A stretch of DNA of 64,000 nt from Irpex lacteus (taxonomy: Eukaryota; Basidiomycota; Agaricomycetes; Polyporales; Irpicaceae), in contig MQVO02000010.1 of assembly GCA_001986395.2 (NCBI GenBank), positions 992,001-1,056,000 on the forward strand, written 5' to 3'. The translations under genes and the position numbers were made by a program. Below, piece by piece: positions 33,421 through 45,030 of the stretch (positions are counted from its first letter, which is position 1; every line of letters starts with the position of its first letter). The notes beneath the pieces were generated by a model. That model had not been told where the DNA came from. It saw only the letters and a program-made list of their open reading frames with translations, and did not search any database.

Positions 33421-36085
33421 ATGGCAAAAGGCTCGAAGCGCAAGCGTAGCGGATCATCAAAGACCGCGCCTGCTCGTGCACCAAAGGCTCGCAAGACGTC
33501 TGCGACCGTCAGCGCAGCGTCGTCGCAGCGAGCTGAGTCCAGTCGTAGTACGCCTGTCCGTCGTAGTGCATCCGTCGAGGAGGTTCCTGATGAGGATGAG
33601 TTGTCGAGCGGGGGATCCGTGCATACTGTGTCAAGCGACGACGAAATTGAACCTGAGAGTGCGGAAGATGAGCTCGGTACGTACATCCCTAATGTTCAAT
33701 ATCAATACTTACCTTGCACTACCCATAGCCCGTCTCCAAAAGAAGTGGAACTCCCCGGTGTATGCGTTCTTCCGCCCAGAGGTTACTGTCCTCGTCGACG
33801 GTCAACGTCGTGCACACGTCTTCACATGTGGAGGGCTCACCTATACTAAAACCATCACCCGGTACCTCGATACTGGCGATGCAACTTCAACTAATAACCT
33901 GCGAAATCATGTCAAGGGCTGTAAGTGCTGGGGGCGAGGAAGTTCTAGAGAAAACAAAAGGTACTTCGCCACAGATACTTGGACATCCCCGAACCACCGT
34001 GCATTTATGGCAATCACGGTCCACTTAATCCATGACGGGAAGCCGCTGAGTTTTCTGCTCGAGACGGTGGAGGTCGCGGACTCGCACTCTGGTATCTTGC
34101 TGTCGCGGGAGTTTGTTCGGACTCTCGCGGAGTTCATGATTAAGGAAAAGGTAAGTTTAGTAAATGTTCGACAAAGATGAGCACTGATGATACATACCTT
34201 AACATAGCTGCTCAGTATAACGACAGATAACGCTTCGAACAACAATACTATGGTAGACGATATTAGTCAAAAGATTGAGACGTTTCCGGGGGAAGCAGCA
34301 CATACCCGATGTCTTGATCATATCTGTCACCTGTGTGCAAAGTCCCTTCTACGGCCATTCGACATCTCCACCGGCAGAGGAGCCCAAAATGCATGAGACG
34401 CAACCGAAGCGTCGCTTCAAGAACTGGCCAGCGGCTTAGAGTTGGAGGAGCTGGAGGCGACAGTACTTGGCCTGAGTGAGTTGGGACTTGAAGAAGAGCA
34501 ATCTGAGGTCGCGAAATCCAAGAAAGGAGGAAAGGGAAAGGGAAAGGAGAAGGAGAAGGAGGATGAGCCAGTGCGACCAGAGGATATCGACGTGGAGGGC
34601 GAGTACGACGAGGTGTCGAAGATGTCGAGGGAAGAGCGTGATGAACTCGATGATATCGTACGCCCGGTTAAGTTTGTTCTCGTTAAGGTAAGTTCTCACA
34701 CTCGAACGGAGCGCTGATACCATGGGAACTGAATACATGCCGTCTACAGCTACGCAAACTTTCGTTTGCCATCATTAACTCGTCGACTATCCTTCTGCCC
34801 GCATGGCATGAACTCCTCCAACGTCGCAACCTCCCTGATCGTCTTATGCCACGCGACGTCCGTACAAGATGGAACTCTACGTACTCCATGCTCCAGTTCT
34901 GCATCAAATACAAGGACGCCATCGTGGAATTCACCGGCAATATTAAGCTGGGCCTGCGTAAGTACGAGCTCGATGAACACGAGTGGCAGCTGGCAGAACA
35001 GCTTTGCGATGTGTTGAAGGTAAGTGCTAGTATCTATTATACCTATACAATAATACTAACTCTATTGTTTAGGTGTTCTATGACGGTACACAGTTCTTCT
35101 CTCGCGATAAGCCGATGCTTTCCGAGGTCCTGCCCGCCATGGACATCATCGACGAGGCTCTCACTAGCGCATCTGTCAACGCGGACTACGGACCCGCCAT
35201 TCGAGCTGCTGTGAACCTCGCAAAGAAGACTATGAACAGATACTATGGGAAGTCTGATGACTCAGAAACCTATCGGATTGCCATGAGTACGTACACCGGT
35301 CACTTTGACATCACAACTAGCTAACATCTACCTATAGTACTCGATCCTAACCATAAGTTATCATATTTTGAAGACGCTGGGTGGTCCAACGAGTGGATCG
35401 AAACAGCTAAAGCAATCGCTCGTGAGGAGTTCGATCGACACTATGCGAAGACTGGCGCTACGGAGTCTGAGGACGACGCTGACCATGTAGCATCCACGTC
35501 TCAGAATGATAGCGAGGTATGTTAATAATTTTGTCGTTCCCTCTGCTTTGGATCTACTAAACGAAAGCACGCAGGGTACACATGCAAAGGCGGTCAATAT
35601 GTTTGACCAAATACGGCAGAAGCGTCGTCTCGCAGCTGCAAAGAAGGCAAGGTCGGGAGGTTCTGTTGACGAATTCGACAGATTTCTCAGCACGCCTCCG
35701 GAGCCTGTTGAGAATCCGATTGCCTGGTGGTACGAGCGACGCACGATGTATCCTCGGCTATCTAGGATGGCGCTCGATTACTTGGCGATTCCGGGTAAGT
35801 TGTGCTTCTCACTGTGACTGAATCTGCGAATCTAATATGTTTACTTGCGAAGCCACATCAGTATCTGTCGAGCGGGTGTTCAGTCAAGGCCGCATACTTC
35901 TCAACCACGTACGCAATCGGCTTTCGGCTGAGTCCACTCGCGCTCTGCTGTGTTTGGGTGAGTGGAGCAAAATGGGTCTGGTTGATGACAAGGATGTTCT
36001 GGCTGTAACAGAGACGCCTGAGGAGGATGGGAATGAGACTGTAGAGGATGTGAAAAGTGGGTGGGATCGTATTCATGCTTCATAA
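33421..36085 (+). pseudogene. hAT transposase of hAT2, internally deleted with a stop
   Basis: The N-terminus is basic and Ser/Ala-rich (MAKGSKRKRSGSSKTAPARA). A BED-like finger follows (WNSPVYAFF…HVFTCGG…NNLRNHVKGC), then ATDTWTSPNHRAFMAITVHL with the first catalytic Asp, TTDNASNN with the second, a charged insert rich in Lys/Glu, DVRTRWNSTYSML, and a complete dimerisation region with the catalytic Glu in ATSVSVERVFSQGRILLN. Only about 16 residues separate the finger from the core, against about 95 in hAT1, so roughly 80 residues are missing. A TGA at 34394-34396 interrupts the frame. Several short introns are visible. This copy cannot make a full transposase. Confidence 0.85.
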
Positions 36086-36311
36086 ATGTATTATCTACCT
36101 TATACATGTGCTATATTATTACTCTTACCCTTCACACCCTAAGGGTTAACCCTTCCAAGGGTGGAAACCCGCAGAACCCCTAGGAAACCCGCCACCCTTT
36201 GTGAGGGTGAGGGTTTCAGAGGGTGAGGGTAAGGGTGGGTACTCAATGAGGGGGGGTTTACCCCTGCAATTCACTACTCAGAACATTACGATATCGAGGT
36301 CAATATCTTAC

Positions 36312-36596
36312 AGACTGTGAACGCGCTCCTTGTCTCGCTTATCCGCGATGCCTTGAATGGAATCTGTCGGGAAGCTGAGCAACTTGTACAGCTCACGAGA
36401 TGATTTCTTTGAATAGGTGCCCTTAGCCGCATCACCAAGCTGAGGAAGCTTGGTGAAGATCTTGTCAAACGACTCTGGAACATCATTGCTGAGCGGAGTT
36501 GTCAGCATTGAGTGGATTTGAACTTCGACAGTCTTCATTTGCTTTCGTTTGGTGAGATTCTTCACCACTGTCTGCCACATCTTTAATGTCTCTAAA
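36312..36596 (-). pseudogene. SNF2-like gene, upstream exon
   Basis: A 95-codon frame (…LETLKMWQTVVKNLTKRKQMK…KDKERVHS) runs from an acceptor GCCAG to a donor GTAAGA. hAT2 is inserted in the following intron. The frame is intact. It likely precedes the helicase domain of the gene at 30387-32378. Confidence 0.6.
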
Positions 36597-36630
36597 CTGG
36601 CGTGAGTAATGGAGATTGAGAAACACAATT

Positions 36631-39211
36631 TCACGATTCCTGAGGTACGAAGAAGAATCGTTCCAGTGCGACCTAGCGCTTTGGACAACTGCGACATGTA
36701 ACGCGAGTGGTCCCTCAGCGTCTAATTCTGCCAATACAGTGGGTAACAAATTCATTAGCTTTTGCCTGTAGTTGGGCGCTTTTTTGATGTCAAACAGTTT
36801 TCGATTTTTGCAGGAGCCATCACACATTCAATCCACACAACAACTACATCAGATTATAGTCCTAGAGAAGGTCTGTCCAACCGTCCAACCTTCATCCCAA
36901 AAAGTGAAGATTTGAGGGAGTTATGAGCTGGATGGCTTTGGATGACAACCTGAGATTTCAAACTCCGCTTCAAAGTGTTATAGGCACTTTGTAAGCATCT
37001 CAAGCACGTGGTATTACATACTGTACATGTATTTGAAGTAAGCCCATACTATAAGACGTAGTATTGGACATGGTGTTATGCGTGGCATGATGCATGGCAT
37101 GATTCCTGGTATGATTCCTGGCATGATTCCTGACATGATTCCTTGAAAGATGAGGATGACATATGAATTCAAAATTAGCCCATTGGCTATATACTTAATG
37201 CTCTAAACATGTCAGCAGGTATGTAGGTGGCCAAGAATTGATGAGATCAATAGAACAGTCCTGGTTAAACTACGGTTTGATACAAGTTCACAGAGAGAAA
37301 CTGAAAATATGACCAAACTAGTTTAGAACAAGTGATAGCCTTCATTACAATGATCAGAGCCATATATCCTGGCCTGATAGAGTATACCAATAAGCTGGAA
37401 AAGAAATTGTAATGATATGTTTGGTAGCAAACAAGATATGACTTTTTTCCCTACTACTCCTGACCAAATATGCGTATAATTCGAGGTTGGTACCTATTTA
37501 TGGCTTCATATATGTAACTCATGAGCATTATAGTATATCAGAGGGCATGACGTAATATATTCTGATTTTTCCGAATTTTAGTGATCCACTTTCAGCCTTG
37601 AAAGAAAGATGCAAAAAGTGGCACCCACAGGATTGGAACCGGTGACCTTTGGATTTCCATACTTGAAATATAGTAAACATGCACAAATAGAGCCCAGTCA
37701 GTGCCATTACGAGTTCTGTCGAGCAGGCGCCGTCCGGACGGCGCCTGTTCCATGGAGCTCATAATAAGCTGTACGTCAGCACATTCATAACCTATGATAT
37801 AAAAATATTTAAATACATGAAAATATATTTGAAAATAAATGTTGGGGGAGCTTTCTAATGTAAGAATGAGTGCTAGGAGGCTCATTAGAGTATGTAAGGA
37901 TGGGTAAGACTTACTTACTATACTTTGTATGGGTTGTATACCGGTAAGAAGAGAAATTTGATGATGTAACTGGTAGGTGCTTGATAAGTAAGTAGATGTT
38001 TTACTGTGTAAATATGAGTATATATGAGATGAATAGGTGTAACAAAGCGGTAAGTAAGTTTGCTTACTTCAGTAACAACAGTAACAAACTTTATACTTAC
38101 TGATAGTTGAAAAATTGAAAAATTGCATCAGTTCAGAGAACATCAAGAGTAGGTGTTACTAAATTGCCTAAAGGAGTAACACAGCATGTTGTTTACGTTT
38201 ATGGGCGCTTATTTTGACAATTGGTTCATTTTTGATGCAGATCACATGACATCAATATATTTTGATGTAAAACGGATATATATGTCATCTGGACCGGATT
38301 TTCCCCAGGATTCTGAATCTGAGCTCAGAATTTTGATAGGCAGAGTATTTCAAAAGATATGGAGGAAGTATTCACAAAAGTTGAAAGTTTGAATGCTTTC
38401 AGTAATATCTGAAGTGTTTTAAAAGCCGTTACAGTGGTAACAAATGTTACTTACTGCGATAAAAAAAGTAAGAAAAGTTTGCTTACTCACATTTCAAATT
38501 TCAATATCTTTGGTAAAACACTATAATAACTATGTCAATGTGTTTATTAAAGTTACTTCATTGGGTAACTAGAGTAACAAACTTTGACTTGCTGCAAATA
38601 AAAAACACTTACATCTTTATAGTTTTCCATTGCTTTAATGACTGTTAAAACTAGTAAACATTATTAAATTGCCTAAAAAGGCAATTCTCTCATTTCTTAT
38701 TTTTTTGAGTGCTGATTTTGATATTGTGCTTCCTTTGAATAACATAACATGACATCAATGTATTTCAATGTTGAAATTAATCCATGTCTTGCTGGGATTG
38801 TATTTTAACTTGAGTTCTGAATATGATCTCAAAATTTCAATATCTTCTGTCATTTAAAACATATAGAGAAAATATTAGTGCTGTTGTACAGGTTAAATAA
38901 TCTTTGAACTTTGGTTTGTATCACAAAGTAACATAAGTATGAGTTCGACTTTGTTCTATTCAAAATATTGCTTTGTCAAATCAAATACCTTCTACAGCAA
39001 CAAAAATGATTTTGTAGTGTGACTAATTTCTAATGTTAATGTATTACATTTTTATTTAGATTCTGTATGTATTATTTCAAAAGAGTGTTACTAAATGCTC
39101 ATTTGATAAATAACAACTCATATGATCATCATAACTTATTGTATATATTGGTATATCTCAATAGCCTCAGGAATCGTGATCTGCCGCTTGCCGGCCTTGC
39201 TAACAACAAGT
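36631..39211 (+). mobile_element. HLE family A, copy A3 (complete, 2581 bp)
   Basis: It runs from TCACGATTCCTGAGG to …CTTGCTAACAACAAGT with all internal modules. The central palindrome is the GGCGCCGTCCGGACGGCGCC version. It lies in an intron of the minus-strand SNF2-like gene: the donor GTAAGT (39212-39217) directly touches its 3' end, and the acceptor is 35 bp beyond its 5' end. Confidence 0.88.
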
Positions 39212-39217
39212 ACTTAC

Positions 39218-39415
39218 TGACTTCAGACAAGCTAGCAAGATCACCGTCATAGTTGAGATTACGCAGCACACCTGCAGTTTTGGACTCAATATCCTTCATG
39301 GTGTTGGATACAACATTCAAGAGCGCCTTGTTGGCCAGCTTGTTGCGTGATTTCTTTGCCAGTGCCACATACTCCAACCTGATCTGGCTGACGTCTTCCT
39401 TGCCGAAAGTCATTC
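39218..39415 (-). pseudogene. SNF2-like gene, further upstream exon
   Basis: The 66-codon exon reads MTFGKEDVSQIRLEYVALAK … LASLSEVS between an acceptor TTTCAG and a donor GTAAGT. The frame is open. Membership in the same gene as 36312-36596 is inferred from strand, spacing and matching splice sites across A3. Confidence 0.55.
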
Positions 39416-40097
39416 CTGAAAGTGAGATGCATTAGACAAGCAAGTGAAACTTGCATATACTGAAAAATTGCCAGTTAAAAATATTCAAGCTATATTTCTA
39501 CTAGCATCTAACAATCATTTGTAGACTTTGTCCTGTTCCTTGTATACTACCACTTAGTATAAACATGTATGGCATGAGATCATGTCCTATAGGAAACATT
39601 GATGGATTTCAGAAAAACATCTACCAATCATGCTACTTTAACTTATAGGTGTCTTTAGAGCAATGATATATTCAATATTGGTCTAAATATCTTCTGATAC
39701 ATGACAGTTAGTCAAATTATGAGTGTGGATTTGGAATCCTAGGCAAAACCTTTGTCAGAAAACATATGTCCAAAGCTTGAACAAATGCATATTTGTGTCA
39801 TGTGATCAGATTTTGCTTACTAATATGATATCAGCTAATATTTGAGCTGTTTCAACTTGCTTCCGCTTTTTTTATAAATATGAGTTAAGCATGATTATGT
39901 ACTTGTTCAAAAGGTTGGAAGTTTCAATCTCTTGCAGGCCACTTTTTTTATCTGACTCACATGTCTATCAAAACATGATATAAAAATGTGAAAAAATGCC
40001 AAAATAGTCTATTCGTACATGTATCAGTTTTTCATGACCAAAAATGAGGCATTACATATTAAAATGAACTATTTATTTAATACTCACTATTCCTATA
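39416..40097 (-). mobile_element. HLE family B, copy B6 (partial)
   Basis: It shares the CAGTTAGTCAAATTATGA, GTCATGTGATCAGATTTTGC and AAGGTTGGAAGTTTCAATCT blocks with B1 in the same order. The tRNA-like T-arm is at about 39912. The distal part is cut off by C1. Confidence 0.65.
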
Positions 40098-41901
40098 TTA
40101 CGATTTCTGAGTGAAACGAAAGAGAATCGTCTCAATCCAGGATATTGCATTTACGGTGCTTGTCTGTGACGTGTTTCATTGGCAAACTGTGGGAATCTTG
40201 CTTGTTACTGTTCTTATGATAGTAACAACTACTTATATGCAAGTGCTTTGACAGTGGAAGTATGTATTCATGTTTTGATATACTATCCTCTTTAATAAAT
40301 ATATGAAATGTATATATATATATATATCAATAGATAGCTAGAGACTAGTGCTTTCATTCTATGTCACTATCATAAAGTTTGGACTAAAACTGAAGGAGAT
40401 ATGAGCTGGATGGCATGAGATGACGACCAGCATATTCACACTCAGATAAACTCCGCAATTAGGCGCTTCAGCATGAACACAAGTGAACGTGTTTGCAAGA
40501 TTTAAGTTCAGAAGGTCGCAAGTTCAATTCCTCCTTCAGCCTCTTTCAATACCTTGCGTAATTTAGATTACATTACATTCAGAAAGACGGCAGAGCTGCA
40601 ATAAAACAGCATTTATTATATTCATGGATCTTCATTTGTTTAATCTTGTACATGAAGTTGACTTTGAATATGATACTTCTTCTCTCAATAAAGATACAAG
40701 TTTGATACTTTTTACACTATATCTCTTTGCTGGTACACATAATGAGAAGATAGTAGTCCATAACAGCTCCTATTTGACATCAAAATCATGCAGATTGAGT
40801 CAAAAGTTGAATAAATACTAGATAAACTGTATAAAATGATAATTCAATACAGTAACGATTGATGCAAGGCAAGCATTGATGAATTTATAGTCATTAGCAA
40901 TGTCTCAGGACATGTTAGAATTATATTGTGATTTTATATAATTTTTACAGAGTGAAACGGGCCAATTGTGAAATAAATGACAAAACCACCGAAAAGTATT
41001 AAATTTTGTGACTTTCACGTGTTCACCTAAGCATGATTACACTTTTGCATGGCCAGGCGCCAGCAGGAGGGCGCCTGGCCATTGAAAGTTGTAATCACCA
41101 TTACATGAGCAAGAAAGTATGTTTTTAGAGGCATATGAGCCAGAAAACATGTTTTTAAGAGGTATATGCGTGTTTTATTGTCTCGCACTATGCTATAAAC
41201 CTTGTGTTCATGAACATAGGTCAAAATAAACATAGTGCCATCATAACATAGCCCAAAATAGTAGTTAATAGTGTTACTAGGACTTTCATTTGAGTCAAAA
41301 GTTTTGAAAGTGGCTGCATCATGAAAATGATAGTTTCTAGCCTGTTATAATGCCTAAAGAAGCAATAGTATGAACTAAGCACATGTTTGGGCGCCTATAT
41401 ATGTTTGTTTCTCCTTTTTTAGAACAATCACATATTATAAACATATGAAAACATAAAAACAATATATATATAGTTTTGGATTCCGTTTTGGCTCAAAATT
41501 CCAAATTCAAACTATAATTCTTGATTACTCAAGTGGTTCATAATCAGACCACTTGAGATGAGTAAAAGATTTTCAATATCTTCCATTTGTCTTTCAAATT
41601 TGTGCAGAGTTAAATCTAATTTGGGCAGTATAATAGCTTTGCAACTTTGTCAGAGAACTGGCATAGTGCATATGCATATATACTTTGTGTTGAGTAGAAA
41701 TACATGTGATTTAAATCACCTTTTGGTGAAACAGTTTTAGTGCTTGTTGCTCAGAGTTTGAACTATTTTACAAAGTTATTGCTTCTACACTTCTTATAGT
41801 ATTATATAATGAGGTATACATTTGAATGTTTTACTATGGTTACAAAGTCATCAAACCTCAGGAATTGTTTCCTGCCACTTGATGGTCTCACTCCCACAAG
41901 T
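40098..41901 (+). mobile_element. HLE family C, copy C1 (complete, 1.8 kb)
   Basis: The 5' end is TTACGATTTCTGAGTGAAAC. The 3' end has CAGGAATTGTTTCCTGCC, the hairpin GCCA-CTTGA-TGGT and the terminal CCCACAAGT. It contains a tRNA-like segment (about 40458-40541) and a central palindrome (41049-41082, half-site ATGGCCAGGCGCC). Its 3' end abuts a host exon. Confidence 0.8.
40458..40541 (+). repeat. tRNA-like segment of HLE C1
   Basis: The 5' AGGC can pair with the 3' GCCT. The B-box/T-arm reads GGTCGCAAGTTCAATTCC. The same module in C2 near 45655-45700 has the more canonical GTTCGAATCCC. Confidence 0.5.
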
Positions 41902-42078
41902 TGGAGTTGACTTGAACGTGTCACACCAAAGCTGCGCGCCACTACTGAGCTTGCACAAGATATCCGTAAACATGAGGGCCGCCATACCATGGGTGTTACC
42001 AATAGGAAGCGTGGCGACCATAAATCCATAGCGCTGCACCTCATTGGATATCAGTTTTGTTTCTCGCCAAGCCCACAA
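41902..42078 (-). pseudogene. Host exon interrupted at C1
   Basis: The frame reads RETKLISNEVQRYGFMVATL…ALMFTDILCKLSSGAQLWCD…FKSTP and then runs directly into the ACTTG end of C1. It may be the exon before 39218-39415 of the same minus-strand gene. No family was recognised. Confidence 0.45.
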
Positions 42079-42309
42079 CCTGGCCCTTCTGGTTCCAACG
42101 CTAGCTCTTAATTTTTATTTGGATTCTATATCTTATTTTGCAAATAAATGTCCTATACAACATGGCCTCCAATATTGCGCATGATAACTCCCAACCTCAG
42201 CAGCTAGGACTGCGACAAAACCTCTAAGCCCATTCACCATGTCTCTGCCATCAGACACATCAAATAGCCACGCAGCTGGGACATACCAATGATCCCAGTG
42301 GGCCATCAA

Positions 42310-43653
42310 CATTCAACATCAAGTGAGGAAAGTAGCAATCCTTGAGTCAAGATTAGCTATAAAGGTATTCCTATCATAACTTGTTTCTTGTCTCTTCCGA
42401 GGATGGCCAGAGAATGTAGGGCTCAAATTTTAGAGGAACTGGAGTCAGATGCTATCTTTGAACTGTGACAAGTACTTGGGGTAATTCTTACCACCAGCAT
42501 GCTCCTGTTCTGGCCCATTATATTCTTTTCTCTTACTCTGAACAAATGCAACAAAATGTCAGTGAGCTTAGAACATTAATAGGAGAGAAAATATCTTACT
42601 CTGCTGTGAGTGTTAGGAGTAGAGGTAGAGGAATAGAATCTTGCTGAAACAATGTCCCTTTCCAGCACTGTGCGCTTTGGGTCCTTGACAATAAATGGGA
42701 ATACAACTGAATTGCGCCCAACTAGAATACTACCCCAGTGAGCCACCAGACAATCTAGCTCTGCTCCAGTCATGGTGGAAGGATTCAACAGACTGGATTG
42801 TAGAAACATCTGCTGTGATAGGTAGCTTGCAGGATCTTTTGCAATCCTTTCATATGGGACCAGATCCTCTCCAGATTGTGCCTATGCTATCATATCATGT
42901 TAGTGGTGCATCTCCATTATATTATGTAAAACACTTACACTAAGCCTTTGCGAAATAAGCATGAACAAGCTACTGTTTGTCCTTCTCACTAAAGCCCGAT
43001 GAGAATTCTATGGGTACATGAGGAATTCCTCCACCATTACAGGGTATGTGCCATTGAGTTGTCTGGCTGTTGTCTATAGATCAAGTGACTTTCCCAAGTC
43101 ACAAATTCGGCCTCATCTATAGCTGCAGACATGTATATCAGAAAGGAATGGATAGAGTGTAACAGGTGCATTTACCTGCCATCTTGTTACAGTGCTCTTT
43201 CAATTCATCAAGAACATGTTGGTATTCATTGGGTCTCTCGGTAAAAAGTGTTTCCCCAGGTGTCCGCCTTTCTACACTATATATCACAACTTAGATCACA
43301 ATCTGCTTTTATTATGAACAGACTTACACTTGATTCACAGAGTTTTTGGTACCAACTACCACAATAGCATGTGCCCCATATTTCTTGCTCAGTTTGGCAC
43401 AAAACTGTAGTACCTCAGCCTGAATAGCTTGTGTGTGCCACTCACTGCTGCCTTGCTCCTCCTATTCTTACTCCTGCTCCTGCTCCTCTCCCTCTTCCTC
43501 CTCTCCCTGTATTTTCGAAGTACTTCCTTTGCTTCAGAATCTGTGTGACTTTTGAAAAGTTTCAGTGTTGTCTTGATAAACTCAGTTTTGTTACTGGTCT
43601 TTGTCCATCCTGGCAGCTGTTTTGTCAATATTGAGGTGAAAGAGGTGGAGACA
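42310..43653 (-). pseudogene. Unidentified host gene, several exons
   Basis: Minus-strand exons can be followed. 43650-43329 holds an N-terminal block LTKQLPGWTKTSNKTEFI, an Arg-rich RRKRERSRSRSKNRR stretch and, after a frame change, EVLQFCAKLSKKYGAHAIVV ending at a GTAAGT donor. A short exon near 43262-43187 reads RTPGETLFTERPNEYQHVLD. One near 42840-42600 reads PASYLSQQMFLQSSLLNPST…VAHWGSILVGRNSVVFPFIV. I recognise no family. HLE C3 truncates the 5' end and a possible frameshift is present. Confidence 0.45.
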
Positions 43654-45030
43654 TTACAATTTCTGAGAAACGAAGTAAATTGTTCCAGTGTGCGCCAGCA
43701 CATTGTGCTCTTGTGAGATGCAACGCGATCTGTCCCCTAAGCGTGGGAACCTAAGTTTGTATAGACACTAGTAATGCTAGGGTTACAAATATGTTAGTAG
43801 CTGCTGTAGGCCCACTTTTGAAGTATTGTACACATGCATTTCATTGACTTCTAGCTACCGCATAAGAAGTGCTGATAACCTACATTGACGGCATCATCAA
43901 TTAAGCGTCCAAAGCGTAACAGCTTGAAAAGTGGCCACATTGAAAAAATTCCATTACCTAGTCCTAATAAGAGTACAACTGATCCAATCAACATACATGA
44001 TATGAGTGTGGCCAGGTGATGGCATCAAGATCAGATATAAGCCGCGGGCGCTTATTTGAGCGCTTATGTAATCGTTTGCACAGCTGTGATAGGGCATCAA
44101 ATTGATAGTAGCCTCTAATTAGCTAATGACAACTTTGTTTAGATATGATCTATGAGCTTGTGGGATCATGGATCTATAAGAATTATGTTATACTAATGGC
44201 TAGATCTTGCACAAAATGCTTATCAATGTTGGATTTAACTAGATCTAGCAAAGATCTTCAGATATCTCTGGAATCCCTGTATGAATTCGTACAAAATCTG
44301 AACACAGCAATCTAGAGTATAAGAGACATGCCTGGGTGAAATTTGGTATCAATCAAATCACATCTAAATATGAAAATACACAAAATACCTCAAAACATAG
44401 ACAGAAGACTTACTGATCATCGATGATATGCCATGTTGAGTGATAGATTACTGCGTAGTAAATATTCAATTATGACCCTATAATATATTCTGATTTTTTG
44501 TGTGATTTTTCTGGGTCAAAATGAGCAATATTTGAGCTAAAAAGAATTTTCGCTCGGCAGAGTTTGAACTTGAGGCTTTGAGGATGACATAATACAGATG
44601 ATGCTGATTCATGGACAGGCGCCGTTTTGTGGGCGCCTGTCTATGAACTAGCCTCAGCATGTGTACATCAGCTCAAATGAAGCTAAACTCAAGCTATATT
44701 TTAACTGCAGCATTTTTAAAACTAATAAATCCTTTTATAGATAGTTAATGCATGCTTATTAGGGTAGTCTCAGCATGCATTTAGAGTGTAAGCAGAGTAA
44801 GTTTGAGAGGCATGCTTGAGTAACTACAGGCTTATTATCTGAGTAAGTAATATAATAAAATGTTACCTATTAAGTGTCAAACTTATAAATTGCTTATTAC
44901 TTTAATTGTATCTGTAGTAAGATTGGAAGTACAACTGAGATAGATATGAGATCATAATAAAGGCTGTGATGGAGATAATCAATATTACTTACTTGAGTAA
45001 CAAAAGTAACAAAACTCAATTTAGTAATTT
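43654..45030 (+). mobile_element. HLE family C-like, copy C3 (3' end missing)
   Basis: The 5' end is TTACAATTTCTGAG, with AAATTGT restoring pairing in the end hairpin. The central palindrome is at 44608-44647 (GACAGGCGCC / GGGCGCCTGTC). It also contains a family E-like block at 43870-44100. No ACAAGT end was found before A7 starts. Confidence 0.6.

Larger units (their letters stand above)
32387..36276 (+). mobile_element. hAT transposon hAT2 (3.89 kb)
   Basis: Ends TAGTGAAAGGCAAGGGT and complement TAGTGAATTGCAGGGGT are flanked by the 8-bp duplication CTCAGAAC at 32379-32386 and 36277-36284. The ends share the TA..G.A..GCA.GGGT pattern with hAT1. Subterminal regions are dense in GGGTGAGGGT/ACCCT repeats. 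It carries the accessory gene and then the transposase, both plus strand. It sits in an intron of the SNF2-like gene, about 30 bp from a splice donor. Confidence 0.95.

Noticed and set aside
36121..36240. Telomere-like CCCTAA/GGGTTA and GGGTGA runs
   Set aside because: They lie inside hAT2 within its terminal repeats and target duplications and have partners near the left end, so they are subterminal transposon repeats rather than an internal telomere.
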